Shown here one piece after another: positions 16,505 through 25,520 of a stretch of DNA of 64,000 nucleotides. The translations under genes were made by a program, and so were the position numbers. The stretch lies in the NCBI RefSeq assembly GCF_014646015.1, contig NZ_BMMQ01000010.1, positions 36,765-100,764 on the forward strand, written 5' to 3'. This DNA comes from Microbacterium nanhaiense. Lineage in GTDB: Bacteria; Actinomycetota; Actinomycetes; Actinomycetales; Microbacteriaceae. Under the pieces are notes generated by a model. The model was not told where the DNA came from and searched no databases. It worked only from the letters and a program-made list of their open reading frames with translations. Numbering within the stretch: position 1 is the first letter of the stretch; the number at the start of each line of letters is the position of its first letter.

Positions 16505-17314
16505 ATGCGTGCCACACCAGCCCCCGAGAACGCCGTCGACCTCGCCCGCGAACGCGACGACCGCCGCGTGCGGGCCTGCCGCGCCCTGATCCACGCGCGC
16601 ACGGCGAGTGCCGCCGAGCGTCGCCGTATCCGTCAGAAGGTCGTGCTCGAATACCTCGACGTCGCCGACGCGGTGGCCCACCGGTTCCGTTCCGCGCACG
16701 AAGACCCGCGCGACCTGCGACAGGTCGCGTACATCGGTCTCACGAAGGCGGTGTCGCGGTACGAGCCCGAGCGCGGTGACGACATCGTCGCCTTCGCCGT
16801 GCCGACGATCTCCGGGGAGATCAAGCGGTATCTTCGCGACTCCACGTGGATGGTGCGCCCGCCGCGGAAGCTGCAGGAGCGCGGTCTCGACGTGAGTCGG
16901 CGCATCTCCGATCTCGGCCAGCGGCTCGGACGCGAACCCGGCATCGGGGATATCGAGCGCGACACCGGGTGGAGCCGCGACGAGGTGTCGGCGGCGCTCG
17001 GCTGCCTGGGCGGGCGCCGCCCCGTGTCCCTCGATGCGCCGTCGAACGACGCCTCGGGGGCGTCCCTGGGCGAGCTGATGGCGAGCGAGAACTCCTCCCT
17101 CTCGCACTTCGAGCTGCGCATGGCGCTATCCATGGCGTGCCGCGACCTCTCCCACCGCGACCGGCTGGTGCTGCGAATGAGGTTCGCCGAGGAGATGACT
17201 CAGGCCGAGATCGCCCGTGAGATCGGCGTCACGCAGATGCAGGTCTCGCGGATCCTCACCCGGGTGCTGAGCGCCCTGCGCGAGCGCCTCACGCCCGAAC
17301 TTCTGGCCGCCTGA
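16505..17314 (+). CDS. RNA polymerase sigma factor, SigF/SigB stress family
   Basis: 269-residue group 3 sigma factor. Region 2 runs from about residue 50 (DLRQVAYIGLTKAVSRYEP) and contains the family hallmark FAVPTISGEIKRYLRDSTW. Region 3 and region 4 follow, the latter with RMRFAEEMTQAEIAREIGVT as the -35-binding helix-turn-helix. Actinobacterial relatives control general stress and stationary-phase genes through -35 GTTT and -10 GGGTAT. No anti-sigma gene is adjacent, which is unusual for this family. Its 3' end overlaps the convergent GT9 gene by 26 bases. Confidence 0.9.
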   Translation: MRATPAPENAVDLARERDDRRVRACRALIHARTASAAERRRIRQKVVLEYLDVADAVAHRFRSAHEDPRDLRQVAYIGLTKAVSRYEPERGDDIVAFAVPTISGEIKRYLRDSTWMVRPPRKLQERGLDVSRRISDLGQRLGREPGIGDIERDTGWSRDEVSAALGCLGGRRPVSLDAPSNDASGASLGELMASENSSLSHFELRMALSMACRDLSHRDRLVLRMRFAEEMTQAEIAREIGVTQMQVSRILTRVLSALRERLTPELLAA

Positions 17315-18248
17315 GGAGCGTCCGCGCCGCCCGGATCACGTCGGGGGCGGTGACGGCGAGCAGCGCCGGATCCGGTTCGGCGGCGAAGGCGTCACCGCGC
17401 CGCACGCTCGCGTCCGTCAGCGCGATGTGCGGACCGGGCGGCGGCCCCCACTCCTCGACGGGAGCGGGGCCGAAGACGACGACCGAGGGCGTGCCGTAGG
17501 CGGACGCGAGGTGCGCCGCGCCCGTGTCGGCCGTGCAGACGATCGCCGCGCCCGCGATGACGGCGGCGAACTCGTCGAGGCCCGCGCGCCCCGCGAGCAC
17601 GTCGTCCTCGGGGATCCCCGCGAGCTCCGCGACGCGGCGCGCCCGGGCCTCGTCCGCGGATCCGCCGGTGACGACGACGCGGAGGCCGTCGTCGAGCAGC
17701 GCCCGGGCGAGCTCCGCGAATCTCGCCACGGGCCATTGCCGCGCCCCGTAGAACGCGCCGACGTGCACGACGGCCGCGCCCGGGGCCGGGTTCCGCAGCC
17801 GCGGCACGGCGATCGCGACATCCAACGGATCCGCGGGGATGCCGTGCCCCGAGAGGAGGGACGCCCAGCGCTCGCGCTCGTGGATCCCGTCGCGCCACGG
17901 GACGCGCCCGCCGTGCGCGATCGTGCGCCGCGCCGCAAGGGCGTCGATGATCGCGCGGCTCTCGGGCCCGTTGCCGTGCAGGTTCACGGCGACATCGACC
18001 GTGCCGGGATCGATCGGCAGGGGCGCGTCGAGCCCCGGCGTGGGCAGGAGGGTGTCGATGCTGCCGACGAGGCGCGCGATCGGTTCGAGCCACCCGGGCG
18101 CTGCGAAGACGATCTCGTGCTCCGGGAACCCGCGCCTCAGCGCGTGGAGCGCGGGGACGGCGACCAGAAGGTCGCCGAGCTTGAGCGCGCGCAGCGCGAG
18201 GACGGCGGGCCGGGTGCCGCTGGGTGGGGAGATGCGCATGCCGGGCAT
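17289..18248 (-). CDS. glycosyltransferase family 9 (heptosyltransferase-like)
   Basis: 319-residue GT-B enzyme of the ADP-heptose-dependent family. The N-terminal domain starts with LALRALKLGDLLVAVPALHA. The C-terminal nucleotide-binding domain has VVHVGAFYGARQWPVARFAE and the signature CTADTGAAHLASAYGTP. It transfers a heptose from a nucleotide sugar to a glycan acceptor in the cytoplasm. It is transcribed towards sigF and divergently from gmhB. ATG 18248 and 18239 are both possible starts, and neither has a good ribosome-binding site. Confidence 0.88.
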   Translation of the reverse strand: MPGMRISPPSGTRPAVLALRALKLGDLLVAVPALHALRRGFPEHEIVFAAPGWLEPIARLVGSIDTLLPTPGLDAPLPIDPGTVDVAVNLHGNGPESRAIIDALAARRTIAHGGRVPWRDGIHERERWASLLSGHGIPADPLDVAIAVPRLRNPAPGAAVVHVGAFYGARQWPVARFAELARALLDDGLRVVVTGGSADEARARRVAELAGIPEDDVLAGRAGLDEFAAVIAGAAIVCTADTGAAHLASAYGTPSVVVFGPAPVEEWGPPPGPHIALTDASVRRGDAFAAEPDPALLAVTAPDVIRAARTLLRRPEVRA

Positions 18249-18316
18249 GATGCACCATTCGGCGCCGGAACGGAACCCCCGTTTCGGAAGCACGGGGCGC
18301 GGGCACTGCTGGGGGC

Positions 18317-18853
18317 ATGACCGCACCCACCGCTCCCGCCGCGATCCTGTTCGACCGCGACGGCACCCTCATCGTCGATGTTCCGTACAACGACGACGAG
18401 CGGCGCGTCGTGCCCATGCCGACGGCCGTCGCGGCCGTGACGCGGGCGCGCGCGGCCGGGTGCCGCGTCGGCGTCATCACCAATCAGTCGGGCATCGCGC
18501 GAGGCCTCGTCTCCCGGGAGGGACTCGCCCGCATCCACGACCGCGTCACCGCCCTCTTCGGGGAGTTCGATGTCTGGCGGGTGTGCCCGCACGGGCCGGA
18601 CGACGGTTGCTCCTGCCGCAAGCCGGCTCCCGGCATGGTGAGCTCCGCCGCCGCCGAGCTCGGCGTTGCGCCCGAACGGGTCGTCGTGATCGGCGACATC
18701 GCGGCCGATATCGACGCGGCGAGCGCGGCCGGTGCGTCCGGGATCCTCGTGCCCACCCCGCGAACCCTGCCGGAGGAGGTCGCGCGCGCCCCGTGGGTCG
18801 CGGCGAACCTCGACGAGGCGGTCGTCTCGGCGCTCGAGGGGGCGCGATCATGA
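18317..18853 (+). CDS. gmhB: HAD-IIIA phosphatase, GmhB-like (heptose bisphosphate phosphatase)
   Basis: 178-residue HAD phosphatase predicted to remove the C7 phosphate of D-glycero-D-manno-heptose 1,7-bisphosphate. Motif I is ILFDRDGTLIVD. Motif II is VGVITNQSGIARG. A GmhB-type zinc-binding loop, CPHGPDDGCSCRKPAPGM, is complete with four Cys/His ligands. Motif IV is VVVIGDIAADIDAAS. The ATG at 18317 follows a TGGGGGC stretch. It overlaps the next glycosyltransferase gene by four bases and opens the plus-strand heptose operon. Confidence 0.88.
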   Translation: MTAPTAPAAILFDRDGTLIVDVPYNDDERRVVPMPTAVAAVTRARAAGCRVGVITNQSGIARGLVSREGLARIHDRVTALFGEFDVWRVCPHGPDDGCSCRKPAPGMVSSAAAELGVAPERVVVIGDIAADIDAASAAGASGILVPTPRTLPEEVARAPWVAANLDEAVVSALEGARS

Positions 18854-19863
18854 GCCGGCGGGTGCTCGTGGCGCGGCTCGACAGCGCGGGCGACGTGCTC
18901 GTGTGCGGGCCCGCGGTCCGCGCCATCGCCCGCGACTCCGAGGTTGTCATGCTCGTGGGCCCTCGAGGCAGGGCCGCGGCGGAGCTTCTTCCGGGAGTCG
19001 CCGAACTGATCGTGTGGGACGCGCCCTGGATCGCGAACCCGGCCCCGCCGGCCACCCCCGTGCACATGTCGGATCTCGTCGAGCGGGTGCGTGCCGCCGG
19101 CGTGGACGAGGCGGTCATCCTGACGTCGTTCCATCAGTCACCGCTTCCGCTCGCCCTCGCGCTGAGGCTCGCCGGGGTCGGCCGGATCACGGGAGTCTCG
19201 ACGGACTACGCCGGGTCCCTGCTCGACGTGCGTCTGCGCCCGGGCGAGGATCTTCCCGAGGACATCCCGGAGCCCCTGCGCGCGCTCGCGATCGCCGAGG
19301 CGGCGGGCTGGCCCTCGGAAGACTCGCGTCTCGCGGTGAGCGACCTGCGCGTGCCGCCCGGCCTGCCCCCGCGCGGCGGTTACGTGGTGCTACACCCCGG
19401 CGCGAGCGTCCCCGCACGGCAGGCGCCGGTCGAGCTGTTCGCGGCGGCGGCTCGGATCCTCGCCTCCCGGTGCTGGGAGATCGTCGTCACGGGTTCGGCG
19501 GACGAGCGCGGGCTCGCGGCGCGCATCCCGGCGAGCCTCGACCTGTCCGGGTCTCTCGACCTGGCGTCCCTCGCGGGCGCCATCGAGGGCGCCGCCGCGA
19601 TCGTCGTCGGCAACACCGGCCCGGCGCACCTGGCCGCGGCGGTCGGCACGCCGGTCGTCAGCCTGTTCTCGCCCGTCGTTCCGGTTGCGCGGTGGGCGCC
19701 GCACGGGGTGCCGGTGCGGATCCTGGGCGACCAGGACGCCGCGTGCCGGGGCACCAGAGCGCGCGAGTGCCCCGTGCCCGGCCATCCCTGCCTGTCGACC
19801 ATCGCGCCCGAGGAGCTCGCCGACGCGGTCGAGGCTCTCGCACGAGAGGAGGTCCCCGCATGA
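18850..19863 (+). CDS. glycosyltransferase family 9
   Basis: 337-residue heptosyltransferase-like enzyme. The opening VLVARLDSAGDVLVCGPAVR and the donor-site blocks YVVLHPGASVPARQAPVELF and VGNTGPAHLAAAVGTPVVSL define GT9. The C-terminal CRGTRARECPVPGHPC adds a Cys-rich motif that many GT9 proteins carry near their end. It is translationally coupled to gmhB upstream and to the next glycosyltransferase downstream (ATGA overlaps on both sides), so these steps are made together. Confidence 0.9.
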   Translation: MSRRVLVARLDSAGDVLVCGPAVRAIARDSEVVMLVGPRGRAAAELLPGVAELIVWDAPWIANPAPPATPVHMSDLVERVRAAGVDEAVILTSFHQSPLPLALALRLAGVGRITGVSTDYAGSLLDVRLRPGEDLPEDIPEPLRALAIAEAAGWPSEDSRLAVSDLRVPPGLPPRGGYVVLHPGASVPARQAPVELFAAAARILASRCWEIVVTGSADERGLAARIPASLDLSGSLDLASLAGAIEGAAAIVVGNTGPAHLAAAVGTPVVSLFSPVVPVARWAPHGVPVRILGDQDAACRGTRARECPVPGHPCLSTIAPEELADAVEALAREEVPA

Positions 19864-20819
19864 GGATCCTGGTGTGGTACGTGCACGGCGGGTGGATGAA
19901 CGCCTTCACCCGCATCGGTCACGAGTGCGTGGTGCCGGCGGAGCAGACGCCGCCGGGCGCGACGGGCGTCGTTCGCGTTCCCGAGGCCGAGCTCGCGGAG
20001 GCGGGCATCGATGTCGTCGTGCTGCAGCGCACGGGCGAGCTCGCCGAGGCGGAGCGGCTGCTCGGCCGCCACCTCGGGCGAGACGTGCCCGCGATCTTCG
20101 TCGAGCACAACACTCCGCAGCGCTCGCCGGTCGCGCAGCGGCATTTCCTCGCCGACCAGGACGAGATCACCGTCGTGCACGTGACGCACTTCAACGCGCT
20201 CGTGTGGGACACGGGCCGTGCGCCAAGCCGCGTCATCGAACACGGCGTGCCGGATCCGGGCGCGCTGTACACGGGAGAGCTCCCGTCATTCGGCGTCGTC
20301 GTCAACGAGCCGGTGCGCCGGGGGCGCGTCGTCGGAACCGACCTGCTCCCCCGTTTCGCGGAGCGCGCGCCGATCGATGTGTTCGGCATCGGCACCGAGC
20401 TGCTCGAGGGAGGCGACGCGCCGATCCGCGCGTGCGGCGACCTGCGCACGGATCGCCTGCACGCCGAACTCGCCCGCCGCCGGGTGTACATGCACCCCTT
20501 CCGCTGGACCTCGCTCGGGCTGTCGCTGATCGAGGCGATGTCGCTCGCCATGCCGGTCGTCGCGCTCGCGACGACCGAGGTGCCCCGGGCCGTGCCTCCC
20601 GAGGCGGGCACCGTCTCCACGAACGTCGACGAGCTCGCGGCGGCCGCCGAGCTGCTCCTGCACGACCCGGAACGGGCGCGCGTGCAGGGAGCCGCCGCCC
20701 GCCAATTCGCCCAGGCCCGCTACGGGATGGACCGCTTCGCGCGCGACTGGGGCGAGCTGCTCGCCGACGCGCGCCGCGCTCCCTCCTCCTCCTCGGGGTC
20801 CGCCCCGAAACTCCACTGA
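19860..20819 (+). CDS. GT4-like glycosyltransferase
   Basis: 319-residue GT-B protein. The N-terminal half is divergent (MRILVWYVHGGWMNAF). The C-terminal half has the acceptor and nucleotide features of GT4-like enzymes: HPFRWTSLGLSLIEAMSLAM, then VALATTEVPRAVPPEAG, in the place of the usual E-x7-E block. The last 15 residues are Ser-rich and disordered. It lies in the middle of the heptose operon, with start and stop overlapping or adjacent to its neighbours. Donor and acceptor are unknown. Confidence 0.82.
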   Translation: MRILVWYVHGGWMNAFTRIGHECVVPAEQTPPGATGVVRVPEAELAEAGIDVVVLQRTGELAEAERLLGRHLGRDVPAIFVEHNTPQRSPVAQRHFLADQDEITVVHVTHFNALVWDTGRAPSRVIEHGVPDPGALYTGELPSFGVVVNEPVRRGRVVGTDLLPRFAERAPIDVFGIGTELLEGGDAPIRACGDLRTDRLHAELARRRVYMHPFRWTSLGLSLIEAMSLAMPVVALATTEVPRAVPPEAGTVSTNVDELAAAAELLLHDPERARVQGAAARQFAQARYGMDRFARDWGELLADARRAPSSSSGSAPKLH

Positions 20820-20832
20820 AAGGCAGGATCCG

Positions 20833-22089
20833 ATGAAGATCTCCATGGTGTCCGAACACGCGAGCCCGCTCGCCGCCCCCGGCAGCGTCGACGCGGGGGG
20901 CCAGAACGTGCACGTCGCCGCGCTCTCGCTCGCCCTCGCCCGTCGCGGCCACGAGGTGACGGTGTTCACCCGGCGCGACGACCCCGAACTGCCGACGAGC
21001 GTCCCGCTCGGCGACGGCGTCGAGGTGGTCCACGTCGACGCCGGCCCGGCCGCGCGCGTGCCGAAGGACGAGCTCCTGCCCCACATGGACGAGCTCGCCC
21101 GCGGCATCGCCGCCGTGTGGGCCGAGGACCCGCCCGAGGTGGTGCACGCCCACTTCTGGATGTCGGGCGTCGCCTCGCTCGCGGCCGCGGCGCTCGGCGT
21201 CTCCCCGGCGCCGCCCGTCCTGCAGACCTTCCACGCGCTCGGCACCGTCAAGCGGCGCCACCAGGGCGCGGCCGACACGAGCCCCGCCGCGCGCGCCTGG
21301 CTCGAACCCCACGTGGCGCGCACCGTGACGGGCGTCATCGCCTCCTGCAGCGACGAGGCGTTCGAGCTTCGCTCGATGGGCGTGCCCTCGCAGAACATCT
21401 CGATCGCCCCGTGCGGCGTCGACGTCACGGCGTTCTCCCCCGACGGCCCGGTGGAGCCGCGCGGTCTCGCGCACCGCATCGTCAGCATCGGCCGACTCGT
21501 GCCCCGCAAGGGCGTCGACCTCGTGATCCTCGCGCTCGGGATCCTCGCCGCACAGGGGCGGGACGACATCGAGCTCGTCGTCGCCGGATCCGCGGAAGGC
21601 CCCGCCGCGAGGGATCCGGAGATCGCCCGGCTCCGGCAGATCGCGCGCGGTTGCGGCGTCGAGGACCGGGTGATCTTCCGCGGCCCCGTGGCGCGCGAGA
21701 GCGTCCCCGCCCTGCTCCGTTCCGCCGACGCGGTCGTGTGCGCGCCGTGGTACGAGCCGTTCGGCATCGTTCCCCTCGAAGCGATGGCCTGCGGTGTGCC
21801 GGTCGTCGCCGCGGCGGTCGGCGGCCTCATCGACACCGTGATCGACGGCATCACCGGCATGCACGTGCCGCCCCGCGACGCGCAGGCCATCGCCGACGCG
21901 CTCGGCGCGATCCTCGCCGACGACCGCGTCCGCGACCGCATGGGCCGGGCCGGCCGGGAGCGGGTGGAGGCGCGCTACACCTGGGATCGCGTCGCCGCGC
22001 AGGTCGAGCACGCCTACCTCGAGGCCCTCGCGTCCGGCGCTCACGCGGCGCAGGCGGCGGGGCCCGCAACGGAATGGGCGCTGCGATGA
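20833..22089 (+). CDS. glycosyltransferase family 4
   Basis: 418-residue GT-B enzyme close to the sucrose-phosphate-synthase/MshA-like branch. The N-terminal VDAGGQNVHVAALSLALARR is typical. The catalytic E-x7-E is in YEPFGIVPLEAMACGVPVVA, and the nucleotide-binding SIGRLVPRKGVDLVILAL precedes it. The ATG at 20833 has AAGGCAGGA upstream. It overlaps gmhA by four bases. It probably adds a hexose to the heptose-containing glycan, but the donor cannot be told. Confidence 0.9.
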   Translation: MKISMVSEHASPLAAPGSVDAGGQNVHVAALSLALARRGHEVTVFTRRDDPELPTSVPLGDGVEVVHVDAGPAARVPKDELLPHMDELARGIAAVWAEDPPEVVHAHFWMSGVASLAAAALGVSPAPPVLQTFHALGTVKRRHQGAADTSPAARAWLEPHVARTVTGVIASCSDEAFELRSMGVPSQNISIAPCGVDVTAFSPDGPVEPRGLAHRIVSIGRLVPRKGVDLVILALGILAAQGRDDIELVVAGSAEGPAARDPEIARLRQIARGCGVEDRVIFRGPVARESVPALLRSADAVVCAPWYEPFGIVPLEAMACGVPVVAAAVGGLIDTVIDGITGMHVPPRDAQAIADALGAILADDRVRDRMGRAGRERVEARYTWDRVAAQVEHAYLEALASGAHAAQAAGPATEWALR

Positions 22090-22697
22090 CCCTCACCGTG
22101 ACCGCCCCGGCGAGCGAGCGGCTCGTCGCGACGCACCTCGACGCCCTCCGCTCCGCCCTCGACGACGCCGCCCGGCACGCCGCGCACCTCGCGGCGTGGG
22201 GCGAGTTGCTCGCCGACCGGCTATCGCGCGGCGCGCGGATCCTCGTCGCCGGCAACGGAGGATCCGCGGCGGAGGCGCAGCACCTGACCGCCGAGCTCGT
22301 CGGACGGTACCGCGAGGAGCGCCCCGCGTTCAGCGCCATCGCCCTCAACGCGGAGACCTCCAGCGTCACCGCGATCGGCAACGATTACGGCTTCGATGAG
22401 GTCTTCGCGCGCCAGGTGCGCGCGCACGCGCGGGCCGGAGACATCGTGCTCCTGCTGTCGACGAGCGGGGCGAGCGCGAACCTCATCGCGGCCGCCCGAG
22501 CCGCCCGCGACGTCGGTGCGCTCGCCTGGGCTCTGACGGGCCCCGGCCCCAACGCGCTCGCGACCGCCTGCGACGACGCGATCTGCCTCGACGGCGCGTC
22601 GCCCCACGTGCAGGAATGCCAGCTCGCCGCAGTGCACGCGCTCTGCGCCGTCTTCGACGCGGCGGTCATCGGATCCGCGCAACGAGAGGAGACATGA
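22086..22697 (+). CDS. gmhA: SIS-domain isomerase, GmhA-like (sedoheptulose 7-phosphate isomerase)
   Basis: 203-residue SIS-fold protein predicted to convert sedoheptulose 7-phosphate into D-glycero-D-manno-heptose 7-phosphate, the first step to ADP-heptose. The phosphate loop VAGNGGSAAEAQHLTAELVG and the later STSGASANLI are both present. The catalytic HVQECQLAAVHALC near the C-terminus supplies the conserved Glu and His. Its position next to PfkB and GmhB genes strengthens the assignment. Start and stop overlap its neighbours by four bases. Confidence 0.9.
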   Translation: MTLTVTAPASERLVATHLDALRSALDDAARHAAHLAAWGELLADRLSRGARILVAGNGGSAAEAQHLTAELVGRYREERPAFSAIALNAETSSVTAIGNDYGFDEVFARQVRAHARAGDIVLLLSTSGASANLIAAARAARDVGALAWALTGPGPNALATACDDAICLDGASPHVQECQLAAVHALCAVFDAAVIGSAQREET

Positions 22698-23602
22698 TGA
22701 GGATCACGGTCGTCGGAGACACGCTTCTCGACGAAGACATCGACGGGGCCTCGACCCGGCTGAGCCCCGACGCCCCCGTTCCGGTCGTCGAGATCGGCTC
22801 CCGCGTCTCCCGCGCGGGCGGCGCAGGGCTCGTGGCCCGCATGCTCGCCGTGGACGGGTTCGATGTGAGCCTCGTCACCGTGCTCGGCAACGATCAGGCC
22901 GCCGACCGGATCCGCGGGCTGCTCGCGGGCGTCCGGATCGTCGCGGGCGACGCGGGCGCACCGACGCCGATCAAGACGCGCGTGCGCGCGAACGGGTTCC
23001 CCATCGCCCGCCTCGACGAGGGCTGCGAACCCGCCCCCGTGCCGCAGGCCTCCGAGGAAATGCTGCGCGCCATCGCGCTCGCGGACGCCATCGTCGTCGC
23101 CGACTACGGTCGGGGCATGACCGCGCACCCCGCGATCCGTCTGGCGCTCGCCGAACGGGCGGGGCGGGTGCCGCTCGTGTGGGATCCGCACCCGCGCGGA
23201 ACGCGGCCCGTGCCGAACACGACGCTCGCGACCCCCAACCAGGCCGAGGCCGCGGCCGTCGTCGGCGTCGCGCGCGAGACGGTGCACACGCCGTCGGCCA
23301 TCCGCGCGCTACACGAGACGTGGGAGTGCGCATCGCTCGCGATCACGCTCGGCGAGGACGGCGCCCTGCTGTCGAAGGGACCGCAGGACGAACGCCTCTG
23401 GTTCGCGGCCGACCGCGTCTCGACCCACGACCCCTGCGGGGCCGGCGACAGGTTCGCGGCGAGCGCGATCGCGGCGCTCGCCGCGGGCGCGGAGCTGGCC
23501 GACGCCGTGCGCGGCGCCGTCGCCGCGGCGTCCGCCTACCTCGCCCGCGGCGGCGTGCGCGCGCTCGCGGGCAACCATCCTCCCGTTCCCACGCTCGCGT
23601 GA
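22694..23602 (+). CDS. PfkB-family carbohydrate kinase, heptose-kinase-like
   Basis: 302-residue ribokinase-fold protein resembling the kinase half of HldE (VVGDTLLDEDIDG, the SRAGGAGLVARMLA substrate loop, and DYGRGMTAHPAIRLAL). The catalytic base Asp is in HDPCGAGDRFAASAIAALA. There is no adenylyltransferase domain. A full HldE is encoded 2 kb downstream, so this is a second, kinase-only copy. It may act at the first phosphorylation step or on a different heptose. Tandem ATGs at 22694 and 22697 follow AGAGGAG. Confidence 0.85.
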   Translation: MMRITVVGDTLLDEDIDGASTRLSPDAPVPVVEIGSRVSRAGGAGLVARMLAVDGFDVSLVTVLGNDQAADRIRGLLAGVRIVAGDAGAPTPIKTRVRANGFPIARLDEGCEPAPVPQASEEMLRAIALADAIVVADYGRGMTAHPAIRLALAERAGRVPLVWDPHPRGTRPVPNTTLATPNQAEAAAVVGVARETVHTPSAIRALHETWECASLAITLGEDGALLSKGPQDERLWFAADRVSTHDPCGAGDRFAASAIAALAAGAELADAVRGAVAAASAYLARGGVRALAGNHPPVPTLA

Positions 23603-23648
23603 GGACGGCTGGCGAAGAAGCAATCACATACACGAACAGGAGAAAGTC

Positions 23649-24356
23649 ATGACGAGCCCCTACCCCCGTCCCGTCGGCCGCGTGGTCGTAACCGGCGGAT
23701 CCTCCGGCCTCGGCGCCGCCGTCGTCGACGCGGTGCGCGCGGCCGGCGGCTCGCCCGCCGTCATCGACCGCGTGCCGCTCGACGACGGCGGCGCGACGCC
23801 GTTCGCGCAGGCCGATGTCTCGAACCACATCGAGGTCGAGCACGCGATCGCCGCGCTCGCCGCCGAGCTCGACGGAATCGACGCCGTCGTCACGGCGGCG
23901 GGGATCGACCGCTGCGGCACGCTCGGCGAGGTGGACGCCGTCGAGTGGGAGCGCGTGATCGGGGTCAACCTCCTCGGCACCGTGTCGACGGTGCGCGCGG
24001 CGTTGCCGTACCTCGAGGAGGTGCACGGCCGCGCGGTCATCGTCGCGTCGTCGCTGGCGCTCCGCGGCGTCTCCGACGCGACGGCCTATTGCGCCTCGAA
24101 GTTCGGCGTTCTGGGCTTCTCGCGCGCGCTCGCCGCCGAGACGCGCGGCAGGCTCGGCGTCACGACGATCATCCCGGCCGGCATGCGCACGGCGTTCTTC
24201 GACGACCGCCCGGAGCAGTACAAGCCGGGCGCCGACGCCCAGCTGATCGAGGCCGCCGAGGCGGCCCGGGCGATCGTGTTCGCGCTGCAGCAGCCCCAGG
24301 GCGTCGAGGTGCGCGAGCTCGTCATCTGCCCCGAGGAGGAGCCGTCGTGGCCATGA
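23649..24356 (+). CDS. short-chain dehydrogenase/reductase
   Basis: 235-residue classical SDR. The cofactor motif is VVTGGSSGLGAAVVDAV, then the NAG-like motif VVTAAGIDRCG, with the catalytic Ser in VIVASSLALRGV and YCASK. It is not the extended-type epimerase HldD. A redox step on a sugar in the pathway is likely, given its place at the end of the heptose operon. A clear ribosome-binding site (AGGAGAAAG) precedes the ATG at 23649. Its 3' end overlaps the convergent GT9 gene by 35 bases. Confidence 0.88.
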   Translation: MTSPYPRPVGRVVVTGGSSGLGAAVVDAVRAAGGSPAVIDRVPLDDGGATPFAQADVSNHIEVEHAIAALAAELDGIDAVVTAAGIDRCGTLGEVDAVEWERVIGVNLLGTVSTVRAALPYLEEVHGRAVIVASSLALRGVSDATAYCASKFGVLGFSRALAAETRGRLGVTTIIPAGMRTAFFDDRPEQYKPGADAQLIEAAEAARAIVFALQQPQGVEVRELVICPEEEPSWP

Positions 24357-25461
24357 GCTGACGCGCATCCGCGAGCACGGCGTCGCTCGTCACGTCGCCG
24401 ACGAAGGAGACGTCGTGCTCGCAGCGTTCCGCCGTCCAGCCCACCTGCGTGCTGTCTCGCCCGCACACCGGGCAATGGGTCGTCCAGGCGAGCTGCACGC
24501 GGTGCCGCCCCCGGCCCAGCGGGCCGGCATTGACGACGTTGCCGAACCAGAACACCGCCGCGGTCTTCGTCCCCACGGCCTGCGCGAGGTGCCGCGGCCC
24601 GCTGTCGTTCGCGACCAGGAGGTCGGCGCCCGCGAGCGCGGCCGCGAGCCGGCGCAGCGTCATTCGGCCGCTCGCATCCTCGATGCGCGAGCCGGATCCG
24701 GGGGCGATCTCCTCGATCCTGGTGCGGATCCTCGCGGCGAGCGGAACGTCTTCCGCGCCGCCGACGAGGAGGATCCGCGCCCCGTCGTCGAGGAGGGCGG
24801 CCGCCACCTCCGCGAAGCGTTCGGCGGGCCAGCGCCGGCGCGGGTCGGTGGCCCCCGGGTGGATGGCGACGAGCGGGGAGTCGGCGTCGCGCTCCGCCGC
24901 CGCCGCCGAGGCCGCGTCGATCTCGATGCGGGGCTCGAGCACGACCGGTGCAGCGCCCGCGAGCCCCGCGACCTCGAGGGCCCGCAGCACCTCATGCTGG
25001 TAGTAGACGTAGTCGATCGTGCGCTCGAGCGGCTCCGCGTCGGGCGTGCGCGTGCCAACGGTGTGCCGCGCCCCGAGCAGGTTCAGAAAGGGATTCGAGT
25101 ACCTGCCGCCGCCGTGGATCTGTACGGCGAGGTCGTAGTTTTCGTCCCTCTGCGCGGCGAGGAAGTCGCCCAGCTCGGCGGGCGGTTCGGCCTCCGGCGA
25201 GGCCGCGACACCCGGGACAGCCGGTAGCCGAACCACGCGGTGCGGGGCGCCCAGCACGCGCGGGCTCTCGGGGGCGAAGAGTTCGCCCGCGATCGTCGAG
25301 CCGAGCAGCGTGATCTCGGCCTCGGGGTATGCCCCGGCCAGGGCGGCCAGCGCGGGCTGACCGAACAGTAGGTCGCCGAGGCCGCCCCCGCGGAGCACGG
25401 CGATGCGGCGCACGCCGTCGAAGGGTTCGGACACGGGCGCGATGGCGGGGAAGAGGTTCAT
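24322..25461 (-). CDS. glycosyltransferase family 9 with C-terminal Cys-rich motif
   Basis: 379-residue heptosyltransferase-like enzyme, the third in the locus. It opens with RRIAVLRGGGLGDLLFGQPA. The donor-binding blocks are VAIHPGATDPRRRWPAERFA and VANDSGPRHLAQAVGTKT. Near the end, CPVCGRDSTQ and RCEHDVSFVGDV give three cysteines and a His, a pattern found in many actinobacterial GT9 proteins. The ATG at 25461 follows GGAGAGGA directly. It is divergent from hldE, so the two could share regulation. Confidence 0.9.
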   Translation of the reverse strand: MNLFPAIAPVSEPFDGVRRIAVLRGGGLGDLLFGQPALAALAGAYPEAEITLLGSTIAGELFAPESPRVLGAPHRVVRLPAVPGVAASPEAEPPAELGDFLAAQRDENYDLAVQIHGGGRYSNPFLNLLGARHTVGTRTPDAEPLERTIDYVYYQHEVLRALEVAGLAGAAPVVLEPRIEIDAASAAAAERDADSPLVAIHPGATDPRRRWPAERFAEVAAALLDDGARILLVGGAEDVPLAARIRTRIEEIAPGSGSRIEDASGRMTLRRLAAALAGADLLVANDSGPRHLAQAVGTKTAAVFWFGNVVNAGPLGRGRHRVQLAWTTHCPVCGRDSTQVGWTAERCEHDVSFVGDVTSDAVLADARQLMATTAPPRGR

Positions 25462-25520
25462 TCCTCTCCGGTTCCCGCTCGTCGCGGCCTTCAAACGGAG
25501 CGGACGCGCGACGCCGCGGG

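Noticed and set aside
14746..16779. 677-codon plus-strand frame spanning the ABC gene to beyond topoisomerase IB
   Set aside because: Only the part from 15427 to about 16018 is real. The rest is antisense to the ATPase gene or out-of-frame read-through after the frameshift.
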